Shown: piece by piece, positions 17,031-25,405 of the stretch
Layout: each line of letters starts with the position of its first letter
Numbering within the stretch: position 1 is the first letter of the stretch
Origin: Kribbella pratensis
GTDB taxonomy: Bacteria; Actinomycetota; Actinomycetes; Propionibacteriales; Kribbellaceae
Direction: 5' to 3'
DNA: 64,000 nucleotides
NCBI RefSeq assembly: GCF_004365355.1
Contig: NZ_SODP01000001.1
Location: forward strand, 1,619,473 to 1,683,472
Notes under the pieces: generated by a model
What the model saw: the letters and a program-made list of their open reading frames with translations, nothing else
Database searches by the model: none
Told to the model about the DNA's origin: nothing
Program-made: the position numbers and the translations under genes

Positions 17031-17995
17031 TGTTGTTTCGGACACTTGGGAATGGACGGAATGTCAGCGCGCTCTGCCTCGGCGCGATGAACTTCGGTAC
17101 GTCGACGCCGACCGACACTGCGATCGCGATTCTTGATCGGTTTGTGGAGGCGGGTGGGACGTTCATCGACACGTCGAACAACTACAACCAGTGGCACGGG
17201 CACGGCGGTGACAGTGAGGAGCTGCTCGGGCGCTGGATGCGGGAGCGCGGCAACCGGGACGAGTTGTTCATCGCCACGAAGTGCGGTGCGCGGACAACGG
17301 TGCCCGGCGATCCCGACGACGCGCACTGGGAGGGGCTCAGCTCATCGGCGATAGATGCGGCGGTCAAGGGCAGTCTCAGTAGGCTCGGTGTCGAGCAGAT
17401 CGACTTGTAGTACGCGCACATCGACGACCGCAGTACGCCGCTTGACGAGACGGTTGCCGCATTCGGGCGACTGGCCGCGGATGGAGTCGTCGACTCGATT
17501 GGCTGCAGCAACACGGCCGCCTGGCGGCTCGACCGCGCTCGGCAAACCGCAGCTGCGCAAGGCGTTGCGCAGTACGCCGTAATCCAGCAACACTCGAGCT
17601 ACCTCTGGCCGAACCCGCCGACTCTGCAGGGCCAGCGTCGTCACGGCACTCCGCACTATCAGCACGCCGGTGTCGAGCACTTCGACTACCTGTCGGAGCA
17701 CCCGGACATGACGTTGGTGGCGTACCAGCCTCTCCTCACTGGTTCGTACACACGTCCGGACCGACCGTTCGAGCGGCGCTACGCCCACCCGACGGCGTAC
17801 GTGCGCTATGAGGCGCTCCGCGGGGCTGCGCGCGACCTCGGCGTGACGCCGAACCAGGTGGTACTGGCGTGGTTGCTGCACCACAACGTCATCCCGCTGT
17901 TCGGCGCGTCCTCGCTCGAGCAGTTGGAGGAGGCGCTGGCAGCGGTCGAGCTCCAGCTCGACGCCGATCTGGTCGATCAGCTGGACAACGCCTGA
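17031..17995 (+). pseudogene. aldo/keto reductase interrupted by one nonsense codon
   Basis: The frame reads as a complete NADPH-dependent aldo/keto reductase: LGNGRNVSALCLGAMNFGT at the start, FIDTSNNYNQWHGHGGDSE with the catalytic Asp and Tyr (near 45-60), ATKCGAR with the catalytic Lys (near 85), then IDL, and later AYQPLLTGSY and NQVVLAWLLHHNVIPLFGAS. A single TAG at 17408-17410 falls where the family has IDLYYAHID, consistent with TAC to TAG. Downstream codons stay open in the same frame to 17995. The gene is otherwise undamaged, so the inactivation is recent or a strain-specific or sequencing difference. Its 3' end overlaps the AraC gene by 19 bp. Confidence 0.85.
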
Positions 17996-18894
17996 TCGCG
18001 GACGCGGTAGCGGTACCGCAGCGGCGACTCGCCGACCTCGCGTTTGAACGCGGTGCTGAACGCGCTCTCCGACGCGTACCCGAGCTCGGTCGCCAGTGAT
18101 CCCACGCTGACGTCGGCGTCGCGGAGTGCGCGTTGGGCGAGCATCATCCGCCAGCGGTTGAGGTACGCGCGCGGCGGCATGCCGGCTACGTCGCGGAACC
18201 GCTCCGCGAACGACGTACGCGACATGGCTGTTGCCTGCGCGAGCTCGTTCAGGCCCCAGAGCTTGTCGGGCTGCGAGTGCATGAGCGTGAGCGCGGGGCG
18301 GAGGCGTTCGTCGGTCAGCACACGCAGCCATCCTGGCGGCAGGTCGGCTTGTTCGACGTACGCCCGGAGTACTTCGAGGAGCATCAACTGCGCGTGCTGC
18401 CGGATCGCGAAGGCCGAGCAGATGCGGTTGCCGGCCACCTCGTCGAACAGCCGATGGATGCTGCCGCGCAGATTGGCGCCGGTGGTGGGGGAGGCGCGGA
18501 CGTGCGCAACCGGTGGCAGCGCCTCGAGGAGCAGCAGGCGGCCGGCCTCGTTGAGGTCGATCCGGCCGCCGAGGATGACGTCGTTCGCGGTGCTCGCGAG
18601 AGATAGGCCGGTCTCGACGGGAACGACCTCGCGAACCGGCCCGTCGCCGGTGCCGCCGGCGAGCTCCATTCGAGACCGATTGTTGAGGATCGCGACGTCG
18701 CCGGGGAGGAGTTCGATCGGCGCGTCGATCCCGTCCGTGCTCAGACGGGCCCGTCCGCTGACCATCGCGACGAACTTGAACGACTCGACCAGGTCGGCTC
18801 GCGACACCCACCGTCCGCTCACGGTGAACCCGCCGGACACCAACCCGCGCACCTCGACGAGCTCGAACACTTCGGACAGCTGATCGTCGACCAT
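17977..18894 (-). CDS. AraC-family transcriptional regulator with cupin domain
   Basis: A 305-residue regulator. The N-terminal half is a cupin-type ligand domain (about 10-175; GRWVSRADLVESFKFVAMVSG, LLPGDVAILNN), and the C-terminal 100 residues hold two helix-turn-helix motifs: WGLNELAQATAMSRTSFAERF (near 212) and SVGSLATELGYASESAFSTAFKRE (near 260). The family controls small-molecule metabolism. It is divergent from an SDR gene, with 74 bp between, which is its likely target. It is convergent with the broken aldo/keto reductase. Confidence 0.88.
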   Translation of the reverse strand: MVDDQLSEVFELVEVRGLVSGGFTVSGRWVSRADLVESFKFVAMVSGRARLSTDGIDAPIELLPGDVAILNNRSRMELAGGTGDGPVREVVPVETGLSLASTANDVILGGRIDLNEAGRLLLLEALPPVAHVRASPTTGANLRGSIHRLFDEVAGNRICSAFAIRQHAQLMLLEVLRAYVEQADLPPGWLRVLTDERLRPALTLMHSQPDKLWGLNELAQATAMSRTSFAERFRDVAGMPPRAYLNRWRMMLAQRALRDADVSVGSLATELGYASESAFSTAFKREVGESPLRYRYRVRDQALSS

Positions 18895-18968
18895 GCTCCG
18901 GACTCTCGCGAAGAAAATATGGACTGATACTTATTCAGAGTACGCCGTTCGCGCAGCAGAGTGGAGGC

Positions 18969-19997
18969 ATGACTCCCTTTGACGTGGTGGCAGAGAAGCA
19001 GCACCCGATCGGCACCGGATTCACCGCGGCGGCGACCGCTGACGACGTACTGACAGGCATCGACCTGACCGGCAAGAACGCGATCGTCACCGGCGGGCAC
19101 CGCGGCCTCGGCCTCGAAACCACCCGTGCCCTCAGCAAGGCCGGCGCCAGCGTGACAGTTGCCGTACGCAACCCCGCGAGCGCGGCTGCGGCCCTTGAGG
19201 GGATTGACCGCGTCGAGACCAGCGAGCTCGATCTGCTCGACCCGAAGTCCGTCGACGCGTTCGTCGAGCGCTACCTCGCGACCGGACACCCGCTCCATAT
19301 CCTCATCAACAATGCCGGCATCATGGCCGGCCCGCTCGTTCGCGACGCTCGTGGCTACGAATCGCAGTTCGCGACCAACCACCTCGGCCATTTCCAGTTG
19401 ACCCTCGGCCTGCTCCCCGCCCTTCAGGCGGCCCACGGCGCCCGCGTCGTCAACGTCACGTCCGGCGGTCACCGTCTCTCCGACATCCGTTGGGACGACC
19501 CGCATTTCACCCACGACTACGACCCGCTCGTCGCGTACGGCCAGTCCAAGACGGCGAACGTGCTGTTCGCCGTGGAGCTCGAGCGCCGGTGGTCGCAGTA
19601 CGGCATCCACGCGTACGCCGTACATCCCGGCATCGTGGTCACCACGAACCTCGGCCCGCACCTGCCCGAAGGCGAGACCCGCACCCCCTGGCTGACTACG
19701 GGAGACCTACAGGCCATGGACCTGGTAGATGCCGCTGGCAATCAAATCGTCGACCCCGCTCGCGAACGCAAAACGCCGTCGCAGGGCGCCAGCACAACCG
19801 TCTTCGCCGCGACCAACCCTCAGCTGGAGTCGCACGGCGGCACCTACCTGAAGGACAACGAGATCTCCCGGCTCGACCAGCCCACTCCCATCGACTTCAC
19901 CGACCACGACGTTTCCTCGTACGTCGTCCCGCATGCGCTGGACCCGCAGTCCGCCGATCGCCTGTGGACGCTCAGCGAGGAGCTGATCAAGCACTGA
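18969..19997 (+). CDS. SDR family oxidoreductase (retinol-dehydrogenase-like)
   Basis: A 342-residue extended-type SDR. The cofactor motif is TGGHRGLG near residue 41, then LINNAGIMAGP near 115, FATNHLGHFQLT near 135 and the active site SGG...YGQSKTANVLF near 185-197. The tail VFAATNPQLESHGGTYLKDNE is typical of the family that includes WWOX-like and retinol dehydrogenase-like enzymes. GGAGG precedes the ATG. It is likely controlled by the divergent AraC protein. The substrate is unknown. Confidence 0.87.
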   Translation: MTPFDVVAEKQHPIGTGFTAAATADDVLTGIDLTGKNAIVTGGHRGLGLETTRALSKAGASVTVAVRNPASAAAALEGIDRVETSELDLLDPKSVDAFVERYLATGHPLHILINNAGIMAGPLVRDARGYESQFATNHLGHFQLTLGLLPALQAAHGARVVNVTSGGHRLSDIRWDDPHFTHDYDPLVAYGQSKTANVLFAVELERRWSQYGIHAYAVHPGIVVTTNLGPHLPEGETRTPWLTTGDLQAMDLVDAAGNQIVDPARERKTPSQGASTTVFAATNPQLESHGGTYLKDNEISRLDQPTPIDFTDHDVSSYVVPHALDPQSADRLWTLSEELIKH

Positions 19998-20000
19998 CGA

Positions 20001-21487
20001 CTAGGCGACGGCCTGTGGGGCTGCGGCCGGGCTCCGGTTCCCGTTGCGATCGACGGCGCGGATGCCCATCTGCACGTTGTCCTTGGAGATGTCGAGCGTC
20101 ACGGTGGTGACGTTCCCGACGGGAATCGCGCTGGTCCAGTCGGCTCCGTGGTCTCGCGCAACACCACCTCGTACCCGGTCAGGTTCGTTTCGGGGTTGGG
20201 ATCCCACGACAGCGTGGTGAGGTTGGTGCCGGAGAGCGTGCCGGGCGGCGTCGTGTGGATCTGCGCGTTCTTCGGCGTACCAGGGGAGGTCGCAAGCGCC
20301 CACAGCGCCGCGGCGTTCACCCTCGTCACTCGAGCGATGTAGTCGAAGTCGACGAACTCGATGAGGTCGCCGAACTGCACGCCGTCGACCACCTGGACGT
20401 TCTGGTGCTCGTGATTGAAGTTCTCCCGGGGCTCGGTGAACCTGGCGGCCGGGGAGCCCAGGCTCTGGAACGAGACGTGATCGCTGGCGCGAAGGAACCG
20501 GTCGCGCCGCCATACCAGCCGGATGTTCATCCCGGTCAGGCTGCGCGGCGCGACCGAGTGCACGAAGCGGCCGAGCTGGCGAGCTTTCCCGTCGTTCTCA
20601 CCGCCGGCCGACTGCAACAGCGAGATCTGTGCAGCGGTCACGTTGCTCGGGATCCCCTCGAGGAACATCCGCACGGTGAACGGGTCAGGTTTGTGGCCGT
20701 CGAACGACCGGCTGGCCCCGATGATGTCGTTGCTGAACACGCCCTGTACGTCGTTGCCGGCCGCGGCCATCTGCGCCGCCATGAACGCGGAGCCGTACAG
20801 CCCTTGTTCCTCGCCGGCGACGGTGGCGAACACGATCGTGCCGGGGAACTGGTGCGCCGCGAAGACCCGAGCGAGTTCGAGCACACACGCAACACCAGAC
20901 CCGTCGTCGTCGGCACCCGGCGCGTCACTGGTGAAGTCCATAACGTCGGTCACCCGCGAGTCGAGGTGGCCGGTGACGACGTAGAAGCGCTCTGGCGACG
21001 CCGTCCCCTTCAGCGTGGCGATGACGTTGGTGATCCTCGTCGGCACAGGGATCCGGCTCGAAACCGGCTGGATGAACGACTGCCGCTGCACCGTCATCCT
21101 GCCGCCCGACGTCGCAGCAATAGCCTCCATCTGCCCCGCGACCCAGTCCGTAGCCGCCCCAATCCCACGCACCGGATCGTCCTGACTCGACAACGTATGC
21201 CGAGTCCCAAACTCCGTTAGCCGCTGAATAGTCGCCCCGATCCGCTTCGGATCAACGTCCCGCAACAACTCCCGCAAGTCCGGATCAAACTTGGACGGCC
21301 CACTCAGTGCCACGGCGGCCTCAGCATGCGCTTCCCCCGCGGCCCCAACCAGCACCGCCCCGACGGCCCCCGCCGCCACAGCTCCAGACCCAGCCAAGAA
21401 CACCCGCCGACTAGACCCCACCGTAGAAGCCGATTCCGATGAACCTGACGTCAAAGACGAATACCGAGACGAACGGGAGCCAGACAT
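20001..21487 (-). pseudogene. Tat-exported M28 aminopeptidase with frameshifted Fn3 tail
   Basis: A Tat signal (SSRRVFLAGSGAVAAG near residues 24-39) leads into an M28 zinc metallopeptidase. Zinc and catalytic residues are seen in VTGHLDSR (near 187), GADDDGSGVA (near 203) and AGEEQGLYGS (near 240). A C-terminal fibronectin type III domain begins near 410. Inside it, near 20140-20146, one base is missing: GYEVVLRETTEP must shift frame to continue as DWTSAIPVGNVTTVTLD. Without the shift the product ends at 20099, about 30 residues early. The peptidase domain is intact, so activity may survive. The ATG at 21487 follows GGAGG. Confidence 0.85.
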
Positions 21488-21639
21488 GGCGCCTCCAGAG
21501 TGAGCGGACAAATACGCCTCGCCCCTCACTCTGACACCCCCCAACCCTGCCGTCAGCCACTCACCAAAAGAGGTTTTCCCTACCCTTCCCGCCCCCACCA
21601 CAAGCCGATTCCCCAACCAACCCGCGCCGCAGAACTGAC

Positions 21640-22000
21640 TCCCCACCCACCACCCCCAAGCCAGCCACCCAACCCAGCCCAACCGATGAGCTCAGCTGCC
21701 CAACCAAGCCCACAAAGCCGAGCGAACCGCCCAACCCAACCCAAGCTGGCGAGCCAACTGCACAATCCAGCCACGGAGGCGAAGTACCCAACTCAACCAA
21801 GCCGGTTGGCGGACTGCCCGACCCAGCCCAAGGTGACCGAACCGCTCAACCCAGCCGAAGGTGGTGAGCGAACTGCATAACCCGACCCAAGCTTGTACGC
21901 GAACCGCTTGCTCAACCCACACCGGTGACCGAATCGCCCGACCCAGCGCAAGCTGGTGAGCGAACTGCAAACCCAGCCACAGCCGCCGAGCGAAGCGAAG
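21640..22000. repeat. degenerate ~30-bp repeat tract trailing a tRNA-Val site (copy B)
   Basis: Units resembling CAACCCAGCCGAAGGTGGTGAGCGAACTG and ACCGGTGACCGAATCGC recur about every 33 bp. The tract lies where the 3' flank of tRNA-Val(CAC) was before the AICE separated it from the gene. No coding signal is present across 21488-22116 beyond this tract, a G+C block and a hairpin. Confidence 0.75.
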
Positions 22001-22067
22001 GCGCAGGGGGTGCGGGTGGCGGAGCCCCCGCCGGCGGCAAGCGGAGCGCAGCCGCACAAAACGACGA

Positions 22068-22110
22068 AGGCGACCCGGCCTGCGCTCTCCGCAGGCACGA
22101 GTCGCCTATC
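22068..22110 (-). terminator. displaced tRNA-Val terminator (copy B)
   Basis: On the minus strand GGCGAC-tcgt-GCCTGC-ggagagc-GCAGGC-cgg-GTCGCC. The inner stem differs from copies A and C at both sides, preserving pairing. It is now 13 kb from its tRNA because the element lies between. Confidence 0.7.
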
Positions 22111-22116
22111 GACTTC

Positions 22117-22159
22117 GTGGGCGATACTGGGTTCGAACCAGTGACCTCTTCGGTGTGAA
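22117..22159. repeat. attL, 43-bp direct repeat
   Basis: This copy is identical to 35429-35471 and corresponds to the tRNA-Val 3' half from the anticodon loop to the acceptor end. The sequence to its right diverges at once into element DNA, leaving a tRNA fragment with no 5' half. It is the displaced chromosomal 3' end. Confidence 0.93.
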
Positions 22160-22255
22160 GGCGGATCCCTCGTACCAACGAAGACGCCAAGGCGATCTGA
22201 GCTGTCGGGGGGCCCTGCGAACGCGCCTGCATCACCCGGGTCCACCATGTGCCTC

Positions 22256-22272
22256 GCTGCCTTTTCGCTGCC
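22256..22272. repeat. candidate integrase arm site, left
   Basis: GCTGCCTTTTCGCTGCC occurs here, 97 bp inside attL, and again at 35338-35354, 75 bp inside attR, in the same orientation. The right copy lies in the end of the integrase gene. Confidence 0.4.
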
Positions 22273-22316
22273 CGGGTCTCGACTAGGTCGCTTCCACTTG
22301 GTGCATGATCTTGTCC

Positions 22317-23270
22317 ATGACTGCCGACTACGAGTTTTCGCTGGAGATCAACTCCATCAGGCTCCGCCTTGAGGAAGCCATCGGCTCGCTAGGCAAACCG
22401 TCGTCGCTCCCTCGTCGCCCAGGCGCTGACCGAATCGCTACCGCCGCCAGTCATCTCAAGGAGGCGATAGGCTTCCGTGACAGTAATGGGCTACCTATCG
22501 CTGAAAAGCTTGATGTAGGCGTTGCCGAGGTCTTCGTTCAGCTGATAGAGGATTTAGCGTCAGCGGACGAGTGGGATGCGGATCGTGCCTTTGACACCGC
22601 GATTCAGCTCGAAAACTTCACAAGAGAACAAATTAGAAGGACTCCTGGGTATCGTACTCACGTCGCAGGTGGTGACGATCCTTATGATGATCTTCGGGCT
22701 CTCGACAAAGAATCAGAGTTCGCCGTTGGAAACATGGACACAGAGCGTCACCTGTTGCAGCAACGGGAGCGTGTCGACGCAATCGTTGATGACGTCCAAC
22801 AGGCGGCTGGTTCGGTGGCTGATAGCGAACTCGCCAAGGCCTTCAGTGCCTACGAGGTTGGTGAAAGGAGATCGGCGAATTACTTCCGCCTCGGCGGTCT
22901 GCTGGTTCTGCTCGGAGTCCTGGGATTCTCCATCTACACGACGATTGAGACTCCGACGACTCTGGCCTCCTCGTTGGCTCATCTCGGCATCGCTTTGTCG
23001 GGTTTGGCTGCGTTCGCATACTTAGCCCGAGAGTCATCGCAACACAGAACCGTTGCCCGCTGGGCGGCGGTCATGGCCGTGCAGCTGAAGACGCTGGCCG
23101 CATTCTCTGCAGATATGGCTCCTCCGCAAAGGGAAGAGTTGCGCTCCTTTTTTGGAAGGCGAGTATTCTCGGAGCTACCTGCTACAGAAAACCGTGAGTC
23201 TGCGAGCGAAACGGCACTGACTGCTCAATCAATAGTCGACATTATCAAGACGGCTCGCGGCGACTCCTGA
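22317..23270 (+). CDS. two-TM membrane protein, AICE cargo
   Basis: About 317 residues; the ATG at 22305 (four residues earlier) is an alternative. An N-terminal helical, charged region (1-190) with long coiled stretches (HLLQQRERVDAIVDDVQQAAG) leads to two membrane helices near 195-215 (FRLGGLLVLLGVLGFSIY) and 222-243 (LASSLAHLGIALSGLAAFAYLA). A cytosolic helical tail follows (HRTVARWAAVMAVQLKTLAAF). The layout recalls two-TM effectors of defence systems, but I recognise no named family. G+C is visibly lower than in the neighbouring chromosome. It is convergent with the ApeA-like gene. Confidence 0.7.
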   Translation: MTADYEFSLEINSIRLRLEEAIGSLGKPSSLPRRPGADRIATAASHLKEAIGFRDSNGLPIAEKLDVGVAEVFVQLIEDLASADEWDADRAFDTAIQLENFTREQIRRTPGYRTHVAGGDDPYDDLRALDKESEFAVGNMDTERHLLQQRERVDAIVDDVQQAAGSVADSELAKAFSAYEVGERRSANYFRLGGLLVLLGVLGFSIYTTIETPTTLASSLAHLGIALSGLAAFAYLARESSQHRTVARWAAVMAVQLKTLAAFSADMAPPQREELRSFFGRRVFSELPATENRESASETALTAQSIVDIIKTARGDS

Positions 23271-23401
23271 TCGACGCTGGTGTGACCAGATTTACGTTCG
23301 CGGCAGAGAGGTGCACACAGGATCGCGGGCTACTTCTCTAAACGCGTCCAGAGGAACGAATATGCTCGCGGCATCGCCCATGGCTGATCGCTAGGGCTGG
23401 A

Positions 23402-24844
23402 TCATTCGCGCTGGGCGATGCGGATCTGCTCGACGGCATGTTGAAATGGAGCTTTCTGGAGCACTCGTTCCACGACTTCCGCGAGAGGAACGCCGAGTTG
23501 GAGAAGTAGGCAAGCGCGTAAGACCCAGCTCAGGACGACGCCATGCCAGTAACGAGCCACGCTGTCCGGCCTCTCAGACGAGCTGCTGCCACCATGTGCA
23601 ACTCCCGTTCGCGCATTCGCGGCCGCCCGGGCGAAGGTTGGAGCTGCGTCAAGGATGGCGTCACCCACGGCGCCCGTGGACTTGACTAGCTCATCGATTC
23701 TGAGCCAGAGGGGTTTGTAGTTTGCTGCCTGGAGGACTCGACGCGCCCAATCGCTTATCTCCTGCGAACCGCCACTGCTGTCAATGGCTGCAATCACATC
23801 CTGCACCCGCTTCTTGTGGGTTGCCGGGTCGAGTTCGCGCGAATCGAAGCGCCTCTTGTGAAACGCCTCAGCGCTCTGGAATATCGATGCAAAGCGATTC
23901 TCGGTGTACATAAATGGCGCATAATGGGGAGCGTGAAGCAACACGAAGGTCTCCCGGAGGTCGCTCCATAACTCGAACCACTGTCGTAGCAGGTCGTCAA
24001 TTGGCAGCGGGCACCACCGTACGCTCAGGAGTGACGGCTCGGAATAGCTCCATGGCGAGTTGCGGGAAGTTGGTTTGGCATCGTCGGTTGGCTGAATCGC
24101 GTTGAGGTACGCGTCGCAGTAGCGACCATTTTCTAGTGCCGGTCGAAGCATCAGCGATGTCAACTGCACCGAACGTCCAAGGCTAAAAATCAGCAGGTCT
24201 TGCAGAGGCCGCACACGCGTGTCGACGATGGTTCTAGCGTTGGCGGGCTGTCCCATCTCTATAGCAAATGCTGAGAATTGGTCGAAATGGATTGACTGAC
24301 TGCTGCGCGAGCCCTGGACGCCGGTCTCTAGCCGTAGCGAGTCGCCGTTGATGTTCGCATGCGCCAAGGTCAGTGGTTCGAGGCGAACACTAGCGGCGAT
24401 CCTGTTGGTGATTTGACTTTCATCTGGCTCATTGGACGATGGATTTATGATTATCGACGGCGCGTCCGACCAGCTATTTAGCTGGTCAAACTCGATCATC
24501 GCGCCTGAGAAGTCGTCGGCGGGCGCGTGGCATCCAATAAGGGCGAGGGTTACGCGATAGCTCTCTCTGGTTTCACCGGGTACAGGCCCGGCATAATTCG
24601 CGCCATTGGCCTCAAAAACGGTGACATCTTTCCAGTCTCGAGTCCTGCCATGGATTAGCGGAGTAACCGTCCACTCTGGTGGGCCATATGCGACGACCTC
24701 GTTATCGGCGGGCATCGGATATTCCCGCAGTTGCCCATGCAAGACCAATTCCAGGCCGTCGGCGGTGTGGCTTAGGGTCCCGCTGACACGGTGATTCTCG
24801 CTCTCTGGTAGCCACCAGTCACCTTCTACGGAAAAGTGCTCCAC
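23402..24844 (-). CDS. ApeA-like HEPN anti-phage protein
   Basis: A 480-residue protein whose N terminus (VEGDWWLPES...VSGTLSHTADGLELVLHG) matches the style of the ApeA N-terminal domain and whose C-terminal third is HEPN-like, with R-x4-H in NARTGVAHGG (about 412-417), the RNase motif of HEPN domains. The middle contains LRQWFELWSDLRETFVLL and FMYTENRFASIFQSAEAFHKRRF, typical of the same group. ApeA is an established single-gene anti-phage system in E. coli. The start is GTG at 24844. It lies 33 bp downstream of the flavoprotein gene on the same strand, so XRE, flavoprotein and ApeA could share one transcript. Low G+C marks it as cargo. Confidence 0.8.
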   Translation of the reverse strand: MEHFSVEGDWWLPESENHRVSGTLSHTADGLELVLHGQLREYPMPADNEVVAYGPPEWTVTPLIHGRTRDWKDVTVFEANGANYAGPVPGETRESYRVTLALIGCHAPADDFSGAMIEFDQLNSWSDAPSIIINPSSNEPDESQITNRIAASVRLEPLTLAHANINGDSLRLETGVQGSRSSQSIHFDQFSAFAIEMGQPANARTIVDTRVRPLQDLLIFSLGRSVQLTSLMLRPALENGRYCDAYLNAIQPTDDAKPTSRNSPWSYSEPSLLSVRWCPLPIDDLLRQWFELWSDLRETFVLLHAPHYAPFMYTENRFASIFQSAEAFHKRRFDSRELDPATHKKRVQDVIAAIDSSGGSQEISDWARRVLQAANYKPLWLRIDELVKSTGAVGDAILDAAPTFARAAANARTGVAHGGSSSSERPDSVARYWHGVVLSWVLRACLLLQLGVPLAEVVERVLQKAPFQHAVEQIRIAQRE

Positions 24845-24877
24845 CGCGACAGGATGCCACGTGTGTACTCGTTCGAG

Positions 24878-25405
24878 TCACAGTTGGTGAAAGATCCACT
24901 CCCACTGGAATACTTCCGTGACATCGTCACCGGTGCCGGACGCCACCGGTTCCAGCGCCCGTGTTGAGCCGTCATGTGGATCGACGATTGTCACGCCCGC
25001 GTAGCGGAGAACTGCTAGGGAGGCGAGCCACGCAGGATGGCCGGCCAGGTCGTGTTTGGCGAAAGGAGTTGCGACGATCGGCGTGCGAGCGCCTAGAGCC
25101 GCAGAGAGGATTGTCAGCGGGTAGGTGTTGGCGTTTCCGTTGGCCAAGGCGTTGAGAGTGTTGAAGGTCATCGGTACGACGACGACGGCGTCGGCCGGCG
25201 GGGTGCGCTTTGGCTGGTCTGGGGTGCGGTTGCCGGTGATGACGGGGGCACCTCCTAGGTCCTGGTCCGCCAGCCAGGGCATGGCCGCGTCGGTGGGGAT
25301 GACGTGAGGGTCCCAGCCATTGGCCCGGGCGGCTTTGACGCCGTCGCCAGCTCGTGCAGCGAGGGGAGCGCCACAGACGACGATGTAGAGGGTGCGGTTG
25401 GTCAC
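24878..25405 (-). CDS. flavoprotein (Dfp/LanD-like fold)
   Basis: A 175-residue Rossmann-like flavin-binding protein. Landmarks are LYIVVCGAPLAA at the start, ADAVVVVPMTFNTLNALANG (near 73-92), the central flavoprotein signature with the Asn-rich loop, and PIVATPFAKHDLAGHPAW near 110. It is related to phosphopantothenoylcysteine decarboxylases but too short for that role. The GTG start overlaps the stop of the XRE regulator (GTGA). XRE-flavoprotein pairs recur in actinobacterial AICEs and are thought to be regulatory; the mechanism is unknown. Confidence 0.83.
   Translation of the reverse strand: MTNRTLYIVVCGAPLAARAGDGVKAARANGWDPHVIPTDAAMPWLADQDLGGAPVITGNRTPDQPKRTPPADAVVVVPMTFNTLNALANGNANTYPLTILSAALGARTPIVATPFAKHDLAGHPAWLASLAVLRYAGVTIVDPHDGSTRALEPVASGTGDDVTEVFQWEWIFHQL

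Noticed and set aside
17408-17410. TAG read as pyrrolysine or programmed read-through
   Set aside because: There is no pyrrolysine machinery or read-through context in view, and the family has Tyr here; a point mutation is simpler.
20135-20150. Programmed frameshift in the M28 peptidase
   Set aside because: No slippery heptamer or downstream structure is evident; a one-base loss explains it.
22140-22200. A complete second tRNA-Val(CAC) at the left end of the element
   Set aside because: Similarity ends after 43 bp at the anticodon loop; no 5' half exists, so it is attL.
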